Part shown: piece after piece, positions 22,087-29,750 of the stretch
Layout of the letters: every line of letters starts with the position of its first letter
Numbering within the stretch: the stretch's first letter is position 1
NCBI RefSeq assembly: GCF_016461785.1
Contig: NZ_JAEMUH010000006.1
Coordinates: 186,001-250,000, forward strand
Length of the DNA stretch: 64,000 bases
Origin: Marinomonas ostreistagni
GTDB taxonomy: Bacteria; Pseudomonadota; Gammaproteobacteria; Pseudomonadales; Marinomonadaceae
Direction of reading: 5' to 3'
Notes under the pieces: generated by a model
What the model was told of the DNA's origin: nothing
Database searches by the model: none
Seen by the model: the letters and a program-made list of their open reading frames with translations, nothing else
Program-made: the position numbers and the translations under genes

Positions 22087-22269
22087 GGCTCTCTAAAGAA
22101 TTTTAGTACTATCAGATGGCTAACTTTGTTAAACATGATGCTAATTAATTTCATCATTAAATACTAATAAATACTTTAAAAATCTGATGTTTCATACTTG
22201 ACTCTTCTACTAAAAACCATCAGCATGACCCAGATCTTTATTTCTATTTTTTCTGAGAAGATAATTATT
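22087..22269. other. AT-rich divergent promoter region, GGDEF-EAL/dapA
   Basis: Part of a 340-bp gap between the divergent GGDEF-EAL gene and dapA. It is AT-rich and contains TTGACT at 22198-22203 as a possible plus-strand -35 element, but no good -10 at the right distance. No gene is supported here. The rest of the gap (22270-22426) holds a mini-ORF and stem-forming segments listed separately. Confidence 0.5.
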
Positions 22270-22338
22270 ATGTCATTCACATCTAAACGTAACGGCGATA
22301 AACGTAAGGCAAAGAAACCTTGCGATGCTGACGTGTGA
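22270..22338 (+). CDS. Putative Lys/Arg-rich leader peptide upstream of dapA
   Basis: A 22-codon frame starting MSFTSKRNGDKRK contains five Lys codons and three Arg codons and ends 88 bp before dapA, a diaminopimelate/lysine pathway gene. A weak ribosome site (GAGAAG, 22255-22260) lies 9 nt upstream of the ATG. The frame is flanked by an 8-bp inverted repeat (CATTCACA at 22274-22281, TGTGAATG at 22334-22341). By analogy with his, thr or leu leaders, ribosome stalling at Lys codons could change downstream RNA folding. It could equally be a chance ORF, because short K-rich frames arise easily in AT-rich DNA. Confidence 0.35.
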   Translation: MSFTSKRNGDKRKAKKPCDADV

Positions 22339-22359
22339 ATGTAATCTAACAAAGTTCCC

Positions 22360-22429
22360 CGGCAGCATGTTTGCCGATGGAATACCTAAGCCAGCATGCT
22401 ACCGATATAAACAATGAGGTAACAGCATG
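22360..22429 (+). promoter_or_regulatory. Mutually exclusive stems covering dapA start
   Basis: CATGCTACC (22395-22403) can pair with GGT (22418-22420, part of the ribosome site GAGGT) plus AGCATG (22424-22429, ending in the dapA start codon), hiding both. The same CATGCT can instead pair with AGCATG at 22364-22369. That upstream segment itself lies in a CGGCA/TGCCG hairpin (22360-22376). Only one pairing is possible at a time, the logic of a translational switch. No T-run is present, so transcription attenuation is less likely. No lysine riboswitch was recognised. Confidence 0.4.
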
Positions 22430-23299
22430 TTTCAAGGCGCTATCACTGCACTGATCACTCCTTTTTCCAACAACCGTCTAGACGAAGATGCATTACGCCG
22501 AATCGTCCGCTGGCAAATTGACTCCGGTATTAACGGACTGGTTCCTGTTGGCACAACTGGTGAAAGTCCAACCTTGAGTGAAGCTGAACATAAACGCGTC
22601 GTTGAAATCACAGTTGAAGAAAACAATAAATCAGTTTCAATCATTGCTGGTGCAGGCTCCAATAACCCAATAGAAGCCGTAGAATACTCAAACTTCGCCG
22701 CTCAAGCTGGTGCAGATGCAGCGCTTCATGTTGCAGGCTATTATAACCGTCCAAACCAACGCGGTTTATATGCTCATTACGAATACGTTCATAACAATAC
22801 AGATTTACCTATTGTCATTTATAACATTCCACCACGTGCAGTCGTCGGTGTAGATGTCTCTACTATGGCAGAGCTGGCGAAACTTGAGCGTGTTGTTGGT
22901 GTAAAAGATGCTACAGGTGATTTAACGCGTCCGATCCGAGAACGTGCGCTGATTCAAAAGCCTTTCAGCTTTCTAAGTGGCGATGACGTAACCGCCGTAG
23001 CTTACAATGTTGGCGGTGGTAATGGGTGCATTTCCGTCACATCTAACATTGCTCCAAAACAAGTGGTTGAGCTACATAGACTATGTCGCGCGGGTGATTT
23101 TGTTGCGGCAGCAGCACTTCAAGACAAGTTATTTGCGCTTCATTCCTCGCTCTTTATTGAGCCAAATCCAGCTGGCCCGAAATACGCTATGTCTTTACTT
23201 GGCCTGTGTTCTGAAGAAGCGCGACTGCCAATGATGCCGTTACAAGACAGCACCAAAGAAACCATCCGTAATGCAATGAAGGCTCTCGAACTTATTTAA
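22427..23299 (+). CDS. dapA: 4-hydroxy-tetrahydrodipicolinate synthase
   Basis: Condenses pyruvate with aspartate semialdehyde, the first committed step to diaminopimelate and lysine. The TIM-barrel protein has 290 residues. The Schiff-base lysine is Lys160 in V-G-V-K-D-A-T (E. coli Lys161), the substrate-binding TTGESPTL is present near residues 44-51, and the catalytic tyrosine lies in V-I-Y-N-I-P-P-R. The start context is GAGGTAACAGCATG. Monocistronic between an unusual leader and a bidirectional terminator. In Pseudomonas-type genomes dapA usually precedes a bamC-like gene, which is absent here. Confidence 0.96.
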   Translation: MFQGAITALITPFSNNRLDEDALRRIVRWQIDSGINGLVPVGTTGESPTLSEAEHKRVVEITVEENNKSVSIIAGAGSNNPIEAVEYSNFAAQAGADAALHVAGYYNRPNQRGLYAHYEYVHNNTDLPIVIYNIPPRAVVGVDVSTMAELAKLERVVGVKDATGDLTRPIRERALIQKPFSFLSGDDVTAVAYNVGGGNGCISVTSNIAPKQVVELHRLCRAGDFVAAAALQDKLFALHSSLFIEPNPAGPKYAMSLLGLCSEEARLPMMPLQDSTKETIRNAMKALELI

Positions 23300-23312
23300 C
23301 CACCTTCCATAA

Positions 23313-23340
23313 AAAAGGCAGCGGAAGTTCGCTGCCTTTT
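23313..23340. terminator. Bidirectional terminator dapA/nadE
   Basis: 11-bp perfect stem AAAAGGCAGCG with complement and 6-nt loop GAAGTT. Oligo-A before and oligo-T within the arms serve both strands between convergent dapA and nadE. Confidence 0.9.
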
Positions 23341-23370
23341 GAAATAATGTTAGTCGCGGACTAACGATAT

Positions 23371-25008
23371 CTATTCACCAATGTGCCAGCCATTTGTGAT
23401 GGGGTAACGTCTATCTCTTCCGAAACCACGCTCTGTAATTCGCACTCCCGTTGGCGATTGACGGCGTTTGTATTCATTAAGGTCGACAAGGCGTAACACA
23501 CGATAAACCGTTTCACGATCAAAGGTGCCCTGCGCCAAGATTGCTTCCGCACTCATGTCTTTTTCAATGTACATATGCAGGATTTGATCTAAGACATCAT
23601 AGCTTGGCAATGAATCTTCATCGACTTGATCAGGCGCTAATTCAGCACTTGGTGGACGTGTAATCACACGCTCAGGAATCACATAACCTAAAGTATTTCG
23701 GTATCGGCATAGACGGAATACCAAGGTCTTGAATACATCTTTCAGAACCGAATAGCCGCCAACCATATCGCCGTATAATGTTGCATAACCAACAGCCATT
23801 TCACTCTTGTTGCCCGTTGTCAGCACCATGTAACCTTTCTTGTTAGAAATCGCCATCAGTGTCACACCGCGGGTTCGAGCTTGCAGGTTTTCTTCTGTGG
23901 TATCACGGCCATAGCCTTCAAATTCTGGAGCCAAGGTCTCCATGAAAGCAGTTACCATCGGCTCAATCGGCAAAACACTGTATTCGACACCTAGAAGCTT
24001 AGCTTCTTCTTCTGCGTCTTCAAGGCTCATTGACGACGTGTAGGTATAAGGCATCATAACCGCCTGCACCCGATCAGCACCAATCGCATCGACAGCGACA
24101 GCTAATGACAACGCTGAGTCAATACCACCACTTAAACCAAGCACAATGCCTTTGAAGCGATTTTTCTCAATGTAATCTCGAAGCCCTGTTACCATAGCTT
24201 GATAAACACTGGCTTCAACATCCATGGTCGGCGCGATTTCTCCCGTCATCACTTCCACACGAGGCACTCGATCTTCCGCGATGGTAAAATCTACACAATA
24301 AAGCCCTGACTCGTACCAAGGGGCTTGGCGGACTTTTTGACCTTGGGCATTCACCACAAAAGAGCCACCTTCGTAGACCAACTCATCCTGCGCGCCCATG
24401 TAGTTTACATAGACAATAGGTAACTGGTTTTCTGTTGAACGTTGGTGCAGTAATTGCTCACGCACGCCCATCTTTTCAATATGGAAAGGAGATGCGTTAA
24501 GGTTCAAAATCATTTCAGCACCCGCTTCTTTGGCTTGTGCAATGGGCTCCGGATGCCAAATATCTTCACAAATACTTAGGCCAACTTTCGCGCCTTTGAT
24601 CTCAACGATACAAGGCGTATGCCCTGCTTGGAAGTAGCGCTTATCATCGAAAACTTGGAAGTTAGGCAGCTTTTGTTTGCAGTACTCACCTAGAATCTTA
24701 CCTTGATGGAAGACACCAGCACAGTTGAAGAGCTCTCCATCAATTTCACGTGGGTAGCCAACCACAACAAATATGTCATGAACTTGTTCTAAAATCTGAG
24801 TCAGAGCCGCTTCAATTCTCGGTGTTAAGCTAGGACGCAGCAAAAGGTCCTCAGGTGGATAACCGGTAAGCGTTAATTCAGGAAAAACGATAACGTCTGC
24901 GTTATGCTGATCTCTAGCGATCAAAGACTGAGCAATCACGGATTCCGTGTTATTTTTTATATCGCCAACCAGCATATCTAGTTGGGCCATAGCTATTCGA
25001 ATGGTCAT
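23371..25008 (-). CDS. nadE: Glutamine-dependent NAD synthetase
   Basis: Last step of NAD biosynthesis: amidation of nicotinic acid adenine dinucleotide, with ammonia supplied by glutamine. The N-terminal domain (about residues 1-250) is a nitrilase-fold glutaminase with Glu in FPELTLTGYP, Lys in CKQKLPN and Cys in LSICEDIWHP. The C-terminal domain (about 270-545) is the NAD synthase with the PP-loop S-G-G-I-D-S. Total length 545 is typical of bacterial two-domain NadE. Divergent from the PP0621-like gene. Confidence 0.96.
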   Translation of the reverse strand: MTIRIAMAQLDMLVGDIKNNTESVIAQSLIARDQHNADVIVFPELTLTGYPPEDLLLRPSLTPRIEAALTQILEQVHDIFVVVGYPREIDGELFNCAGVFHQGKILGEYCKQKLPNFQVFDDKRYFQAGHTPCIVEIKGAKVGLSICEDIWHPEPIAQAKEAGAEMILNLNASPFHIEKMGVREQLLHQRSTENQLPIVYVNYMGAQDELVYEGGSFVVNAQGQKVRQAPWYESGLYCVDFTIAEDRVPRVEVMTGEIAPTMDVEASVYQAMVTGLRDYIEKNRFKGIVLGLSGGIDSALSLAVAVDAIGADRVQAVMMPYTYTSSMSLEDAEEEAKLLGVEYSVLPIEPMVTAFMETLAPEFEGYGRDTTEENLQARTRGVTLMAISNKKGYMVLTTGNKSEMAVGYATLYGDMVGGYSVLKDVFKTLVFRLCRYRNTLGYVIPERVITRPPSAELAPDQVDEDSLPSYDVLDQILHMYIEKDMSAEAILAQGTFDRETVYRVLRLVDLNEYKRRQSPTGVRITERGFGRDRRYPITNGWHIGE

Positions 25009-25084
25009 TACGTTGTGATCTCTGACACTCTATTTAATGGTATTCGTGTTATTGTCGTGGAATTACAAGGTTAAGGTAAAGAGC

Positions 25085-25333
25085 ATGATTGTACGTTTGT
25101 TATTTTTTATTCTAGTTTTTGCCATTGTTTGGGTAATTTATCGACAATTTGCAAAAGCCATTGTTGCGAAATCAAAGTCCGTCAAGAAGGCAGATAAAAC
25201 GAATCACGAAGAAAGTATGGTCAAATGCGCAATGTGTGGCACCTTCGTTCCGTTAAGCCATGCTGTGTACGACCACAATCAGGTTGCCTTCTGCAGTATC
25301 GATCATAAGATTGAGCACTCCCAGAAGTCATAG
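25085..25333 (+). CDS. PP0621-like small membrane zinc-site protein
   Basis: 82-residue protein with one N-terminal membrane helix (residues 2-19) and a short charged linker. Its Cys motif reads M-V-K-C-x-x-C-G-T-F-V-P, with a later F-C-S-x-D-H, as in the PP0621 family of small proteins resembling a treble-clef zinc site. Function is unknown. The ATG at 25085 is preferred over one at 25037 because it follows GGTAAAGAG and gives a clean membrane anchor. It is divergent from nadE and convergent with the pilin-like cluster. Confidence 0.8.
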   Translation: MIVRLLFFILVFAIVWVIYRQFAKAIVAKSKSVKKADKTNHEESMVKCAMCGTFVPLSHAVYDHNQVAFCSIDHKIEHSQKS

Positions 25334-25348
25334 CAAAGTTAGACAGGG

Positions 25349-25762
25349 CTAGGGTGCAGTTAGCCACATAGATCTTTCTGCGCCACTGTCTTCACGCCAC
25401 CAACATTTGATACGCATTTTATCAAAGGTTGCACACCATCTCTCTATAGACATTTCGGTAAGACGCTGCCGTTGAAGCCATATTCTCTGGCCTTCAACAC
25501 TCCCCTGTTGCCAATCACCTTTGCTTGGACGACAAAAGCCTTGGCAATTTTCTCCACCTCCTTCTGATGAGGAAATTCTATTTAATGTGCTGTAGGCCTC
25601 TTGCCAGATATCAGAATCTTGATTCAGAGCGCTTACTGCATGCCACGCTTTATGATCTTGAAAAAGGGCATTCTGTTGCAACAATAATGCGCTCAGCATG
25701 ATGATCAATAAAACAACAGGTAGACTGATCCAACCTCTGGATTGTCTGGCTTTATTAATCAC
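25349..25762 (-). CDS. DUF2509/YgdB-like prepilin-cluster protein
   Basis: 137-residue protein with a short basic head (SRGW) followed by a hydrophobic helix (about residues 11-28) and a Cys-containing periplasmic part. It resembles YgdB (DUF2509) in position, as the last gene of a ppdA-ppdB-ygdB-like set. The prepilin-type Gly is present (R-G-W) but the conserved Glu5 of pilins is absent (Pro instead), so processing by prepilin peptidase is uncertain. GTG start; it overlaps the upstream gene by 8 bp. Confidence 0.7.
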   Translation of the reverse strand: MINKARQSRGWISLPVVLLIIMLSALLLQQNALFQDHKAWHAVSALNQDSDIWQEAYSTLNRISSSEGGGENCQGFCRPSKGDWQQGSVEGQRIWLQRQRLTEMSIERWCATFDKMRIKCWWREDSGAERSMWLTAP

Positions 25763-26627
25763 GGCTAGCCACCAGCAGCTTCCCTATGCCCGAGCAAATA
25801 TTATCGTATCGCCACTCGTCACCACGTAAGCTCTGGTATACAAGTGTTAAAGGAACTGGATCACACAGTGGTAACCGGTAATGAAATTCAATTAAGAACC
25901 CTACCAATTTTTGATAAGCCACGGTATGAGGCTTATTTACAATTTCATCGGCTTTACCGTCAAAATTATTATCCAGCAAAAGCGAAATACGCAAATGCTC
26001 AACCCCTGGCGCCAACTCTAAAGCATTTCCCTTTATACTCGGCCGTCGCCATAAAGCATTTCTCCCAGTTTTACCAGGTTGCACAAACCAGTAAAATGAC
26101 TCTTGTGTATAAACGTGAACCTCACTATCTATTGTATTATCTGGCCACTCCATCAACGTTTTCTCATGATTAATAGAAAGCACCTTCACGGAACGAAGCG
26201 CATCGCAGCTGCCTGCAAAAAGGCTATCCCCTACCTGAACATCATGGCAGACAGAAGGCAGCTCCAGAACACCATTTCTCGCGACTCCAAATGTGGAGCA
26301 GGCCCCTAAATCAAAACCGTAAAGCCAATCTGCACCATCAGCTATGTCATATCGTTCAATTCGCGAAGGTACTGTTTCGCTACTGCCAACCTGGATCATA
26401 AAATTAGGCGCTTTACATCCATAGCGCCCTACTCGTTTAAATTGTGCTGATAGCTGATCCGCAATATTTTTCTCAAGCATCATTAATTCCAGTATCTTCT
26501 GCCGAGATGCCATAGACTTCTGAAAATCATCTAAAATAGGAGTTAATAAACCCAAAAGCCCTATTAAAATTGCCATCACAATGAGCACTTCCAGTAGTAA
26601 ATATCCTTTTTGATACTGGCTTACCAT
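25755..26627 (-). CDS. PilW/PpdB-like minor pilin
   Basis: 290-residue type IV pilin-like protein. The prepilin site is K-G/Y-L-L-L-E-V-L, with Glu5 of the mature form, followed by a hydrophobic alpha-1 helix, then a large C-terminal globular part with several Cys, resembling PilW/PpdB. Minor pilins prime pilus assembly in the inner membrane and can sit at the tip (family knowledge). ATG start; it overlaps the preceding 98-residue prepilin gene by 7 bp. Confidence 0.82.
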   Translation of the reverse strand: MVSQYQKGYLLLEVLIVMAILIGLLGLLTPILDDFQKSMASRQKILELMMLEKNIADQLSAQFKRVGRYGCKAPNFMIQVGSSETVPSRIERYDIADGADWLYGFDLGACSTFGVARNGVLELPSVCHDVQVGDSLFAGSCDALRSVKVLSINHEKTLMEWPDNTIDSEVHVYTQESFYWFVQPGKTGRNALWRRPSIKGNALELAPGVEHLRISLLLDNNFDGKADEIVNKPHTVAYQKLVGFLIEFHYRLPLCDPVPLTLVYQSLRGDEWRYDNICSGIGKLLVASRD

Positions 26628-26914
26628 TGGTTTAGCTCATACTTTAAGACATGCTGAATGGCAGCCCCTTTATATGACTGACATGAAGGTTTCTCCACCA
26701 GACTTGTGCTTATCGGAACTTCTAAATCAAAAACCCTCGTCACTGAGTTTTGAAAGGACTGCCGTTTTGATGTAAGAACGCTTTCTTTTAATTGCAATAG
26801 ACCTTGGTCGAGTTCTGACTGATTTGATTGGGCAACACTTAAAATGAAAGCCACACCAGCTACCGCAAACATTGCTTCAATTATCAACCAGCCTTGAAAG
26901 TGCTTTACCATCAT
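26621..26914 (-). CDS. Short minor prepilin (PilV/GspI-like)
   Basis: About 97 residues. The prepilin cleavage motif Q-G/W-L-I-I-E-A has Glu5 and a hydrophobic helix, then a short domain with one Cys near the end. The ATG at 26914 is chosen because GGAGGT lies 6 nt upstream and its first bases overlap the stop of the previous gene (ATGA). A GTG two codons earlier would abut the ribosome site. It is smaller than typical PilV, but the frame is intact and coupled on both sides. Confidence 0.75.
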   Translation of the reverse strand: MMVKHFQGWLIIEAMFAVAGVAFILSVAQSNQSELDQGLLQLKESVLTSKRQSFQNSVTRVFDLEVPISTSLVEKPSCQSYKGAAIQHVLKYELNQW

Positions 26915-27417
26915 TGGCACACCTCCATCGAATACGTAGGTGTTTCTAAATAAGCTCGGCCACTTTGGTTGATCAAAATTCGTCGGGCAAACAGTTCCTC
27001 AAAACATAAATAAAAGGAGCCATTTTGATAACTAGATAATCCATTAGGCAAGAATTCGATAAACTGACGAGATACAGGAAATCCACGCCAGACCATAATC
27101 GTTTTGGAAGAAAGAGACCATGACGACTGGGCTGTTTCAGAATCAGGAAAACGTATAAATATAGTGTCGCTCCAATCACCTTGGCAACGATCACCTCCAC
27201 ACAAATAAACCGGACGCTGTGCTTCAATTGCTAAACTTCTCGCTTTAGAAATTAAGCTTAAGACTGATGCAACATCCCTGTTAAAAACATTATTAGATTT
27301 CCAACGCTCGTAAAAAGACGTTATATCGGTAGCCCAAAAACTACTAGAAAGTATTGAAAGGAGGGTAATAACCACTAGGGTTTCGGCGATTGAAAAGCCG
27401 TAAAGATCTTTTAACAC
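26911..27417 (-). CDS. GspH/FimT-like minor pilin
   Basis: 168-residue prepilin: Y-G/F-S-I-A-E-T-L-V-V with Glu5, hydrophobic helix, and a C-terminal domain with the ARSLAIEAQRPVYLC stretch typical of GspH/FimT proteins. First gene of a four-gene minus-strand cluster of minor-pilin type. GTG start supported by AAGGAGT upstream. No pilus motor, secretin or major pilin gene is in the window, so the machine it serves is encoded elsewhere. Confidence 0.85.
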   Translation of the reverse strand: MLKDLYGFSIAETLVVITLLSILSSSFWATDITSFYERWKSNNVFNRDVASVLSLISKARSLAIEAQRPVYLCGGDRCQGDWSDTIFIRFPDSETAQSSWSLSSKTIMVWRGFPVSRQFIEFLPNGLSSYQNGSFYLCFEELFARRILINQSGRAYLETPTYSMEVCQ

Positions 27418-27491
27418 GGCACACTCCTTATGCCATTGTCTTTTTTGCTTCCCTGCAAAAAAGAGTTATCAAAACTTATGCTAAGTGATGT

Positions 27492-28739
27492 TTATTCTTT
27501 TAAAGCACTGTCAGTTGCAACAGAGCTTTCATCTATTGTAGCCTCATTTGGCTGGATCCATTGAGCAATACGATCCACCATTTCTTGCTGATACTCAAAT
27601 ATTTGCTTCATATCAGTCATTGTTTGTTCTTGTTGCTCACGCATGGCTAAAATATCAGACATAGTGTTTTCCACCACGCTACGGAAATCATCAAAAATTT
27701 CTGATGCCTTCAACATCGTCTCTTCTAATGCTTGGCGATACTCAGATAACGGCTCTTGAATGGATCGAATTCCATTATTTTGTGAGTATGCCGAAACCGC
27801 TTGACTTGTTTTAGCTGTTTGTGAGGTTTGAAGTGTCATGGAAAAGTTGGCCAGTTGAGAAGCATCGAATCCCATGTCAAAGCCTTTTTGCAATGCGCCT
27901 GAAACATCTCCACTGAAAAATAAGTCAGACACCTCGCCCGCAGACTGCATCATTGTTTGAATGGCGGCTAACTCATCATCATTGAGATCACCTTCGACAC
28001 TAAAATCAAAAGCAAACGCTTGTGAGGAGCTCTCATATCGAGAGAAACTCAAACCATCATCCGAAAGAGAGATCGATTCAGATGTGTCAGACTGGTTCAA
28101 CGAGTACAAATTAATACTAACCACGTCGCCTTCTTGGGTCGTCACTTTCATCTGAGAGTAATCTTCTCGACTATAGCTAGCAGAAGCACTTCCCTCAATA
28201 GAAGAAGAGACTAAATCGCTTTTGTCAAACAATACAGATTCGAGTGAGTCGAAACCTTCATCCAACAAAGAGCGTGTTTCATCTATCCCTTGTTGCACGC
28301 CAGCGTTAGTCAACCAACCTAGGGCCTCGAGCTTTTCCTGTGCATCCTCCATACCCTGTTGAACGGCTTCTTTAGCACTTTCAAAAACTGTACTTAGACG
28401 TTCATCATCAGCGCCTTCTTTTTGAAGCTTTTCCATATAATTGCCCACATGAGATAAAATGCGCTGCGCAACCTTTTCTGGAGAAAAGTCATTCTGCGTA
28501 TCTTGGGAGCTCACTTGATCTGATGAAGCATTTGATTTCGTTTCAACAGAAATACTAAGGCGGGATGAGACCGACTGCTGAATAAGCCCCATTGCCCTAT
28601 TAGAAGATGACGAAGGGCTGTAACCATCTGATCCCCAACTTTTTTGTGTTACAGGGGACTCTGCGGCCGTGCCTTGGTTACGATGCTGGGAAGCATAGTT
28701 TGATACTAAGCTCCCTAAGCCTTTAAGTGGATCAGACAT
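27492..28739 (-). CDS. DUF5610-domain protein
   Basis: 415-residue Ser/Gln/Glu-rich, acidic, soluble protein without a signal peptide. Residues about 85-150 (SPEKVAQRILSHVG...GVQQGIDETRSLL) match the DUF5610 pattern. The N-terminal 80 residues look disordered, and the C-terminal 100 are predicted helical or coiled (EQQEQTMTDMKQIFEYQQEM). Function is unknown. A clear ribosome site (GGAAGGAGT) precedes the ATG. Single gene, upstream of the pilin cluster on the same strand with a 74-bp gap. Confidence 0.75.
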   Translation of the reverse strand: MSDPLKGLGSLVSNYASQHRNQGTAAESPVTQKSWGSDGYSPSSSSNRAMGLIQQSVSSRLSISVETKSNASSDQVSSQDTQNDFSPEKVAQRILSHVGNYMEKLQKEGADDERLSTVFESAKEAVQQGMEDAQEKLEALGWLTNAGVQQGIDETRSLLDEGFDSLESVLFDKSDLVSSSIEGSASASYSREDYSQMKVTTQEGDVVSINLYSLNQSDTSESISLSDDGLSFSRYESSSQAFAFDFSVEGDLNDDELAAIQTMMQSAGEVSDLFFSGDVSGALQKGFDMGFDASQLANFSMTLQTSQTAKTSQAVSAYSQNNGIRSIQEPLSEYRQALEETMLKASEIFDDFRSVVENTMSDILAMREQQEQTMTDMKQIFEYQQEMVDRIAQWIQPNEATIDESSVATDSALKE

Positions 28740-28810
28740 ACTCCTTCCTCATCATTTAATTAAACCATATACATAATATCGGCTTTTTTGCTCAAAACTT
28801 GAGCAAAAAT

Positions 28811-29701
28811 TTATTCCTCTAGCCACTTATTAATATGCTTCGCAATTTGTCTCGGTTTTTGGAAGGGCAATGAATGATCGCATCCAGCCATGGAGATATG
28901 TTTCCAGCCATCACGGCCGTTCACTATTAAATCGTAATGATCTAATAACAGTGAGTGACTTAACGCACCTGAAAACAACAAAACCTCTTCTGCGTGATCC
29001 ACTAGATCAAATCGCATATTAGGATCTTTTACTATGCGCTCTACCCAGTTGGTTACCGCATCAAGCGCGTAGCTAAAGCCTATCGGACGATGTGCTAAAC
29101 GACTTTGAGTCGTAGCTTCCGCTACAGGATGTTTGCGGCGATTAGGGGAAACACCATCCATAAAATGAGCGACTCCCAATTCAACATCACCCGTTTCTCG
29201 AATCGTCTTAGATGCTAACTTGTATCGCTGACGAACCTCTGCCAACGTGTTTACACATTCTCTATCGAGAGAAGCAGGCTCCATCAACACCATCCGATGC
29301 CTTTCCGACCGCTTTTTAAAACGTTTTGAATTCAGATTTAAACCTACTAGCCCACCGAGAGAGTAACCAATAATATCGAACTCATGCCAAGACAAGTGTT
29401 CAAGCAGCTCGTCTAATTCATCAGTAAGAGATTCTATTGAAACAGGAGACTCTAGCTTTGAGGAGTGGTAACTCTCTCCCATTCCCGTTAAGTCAGGTAT
29501 CAGTAGCCAACGCCAATGGTTAAGGTGCTCCAACATGGGACCATAGGTTAATTCCCCCGCCACACCCGCACCATGAAGAAGCAGGCAACAATTTTCAGTA
29601 CGACTATTAGGTAATTCAACTAATCTGTATGCAAGAATACTTTCATTACACTGTAAAAAATTTGTCTCGGACACTTTAATTCTTCCTATTTGCTCCCACA
29701 T
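28811..29701 (-). CDS. Alpha/beta hydrolase
   Basis: 296-residue alpha/beta-hydrolase fold protein. Nucleophile elbow G-Y-S-L-G-G (Ser near residue 115), oxyanion region L-L-H-G-A-G near residue 43, and a C-terminal A-G-C-D-H-S-L providing the likely catalytic His. No signal peptide. The substrate cannot be told from sequence. Divergent from pabB, with 49 bp between starts. Confidence 0.85.
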   Translation of the reverse strand: MWEQIGRIKVSETNFLQCNESILAYRLVELPNSRTENCCLLLHGAGVAGELTYGPMLEHLNHWRWLLIPDLTGMGESYHSSKLESPVSIESLTDELDELLEHLSWHEFDIIGYSLGGLVGLNLNSKRFKKRSERHRMVLMEPASLDRECVNTLAEVRQRYKLASKTIRETGDVELGVAHFMDGVSPNRRKHPVAEATTQSRLAHRPIGFSYALDAVTNWVERIVKDPNMRFDLVDHAEEVLLFSGALSHSLLLDHYDLIVNGRDGWKHISMAGCDHSLPFQKPRQIAKHINKWLEE

Positions 29702-29750
29702 TTCAGAGTATCATACGTTTCTAACGCATTAATCTTAGTGGTTTTACATT

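Noticed and set aside
22087-22426. Lysine riboswitch upstream of dapA.
   Set aside because: The conserved five-helix L-box core could not be recognised; only short stems are present.
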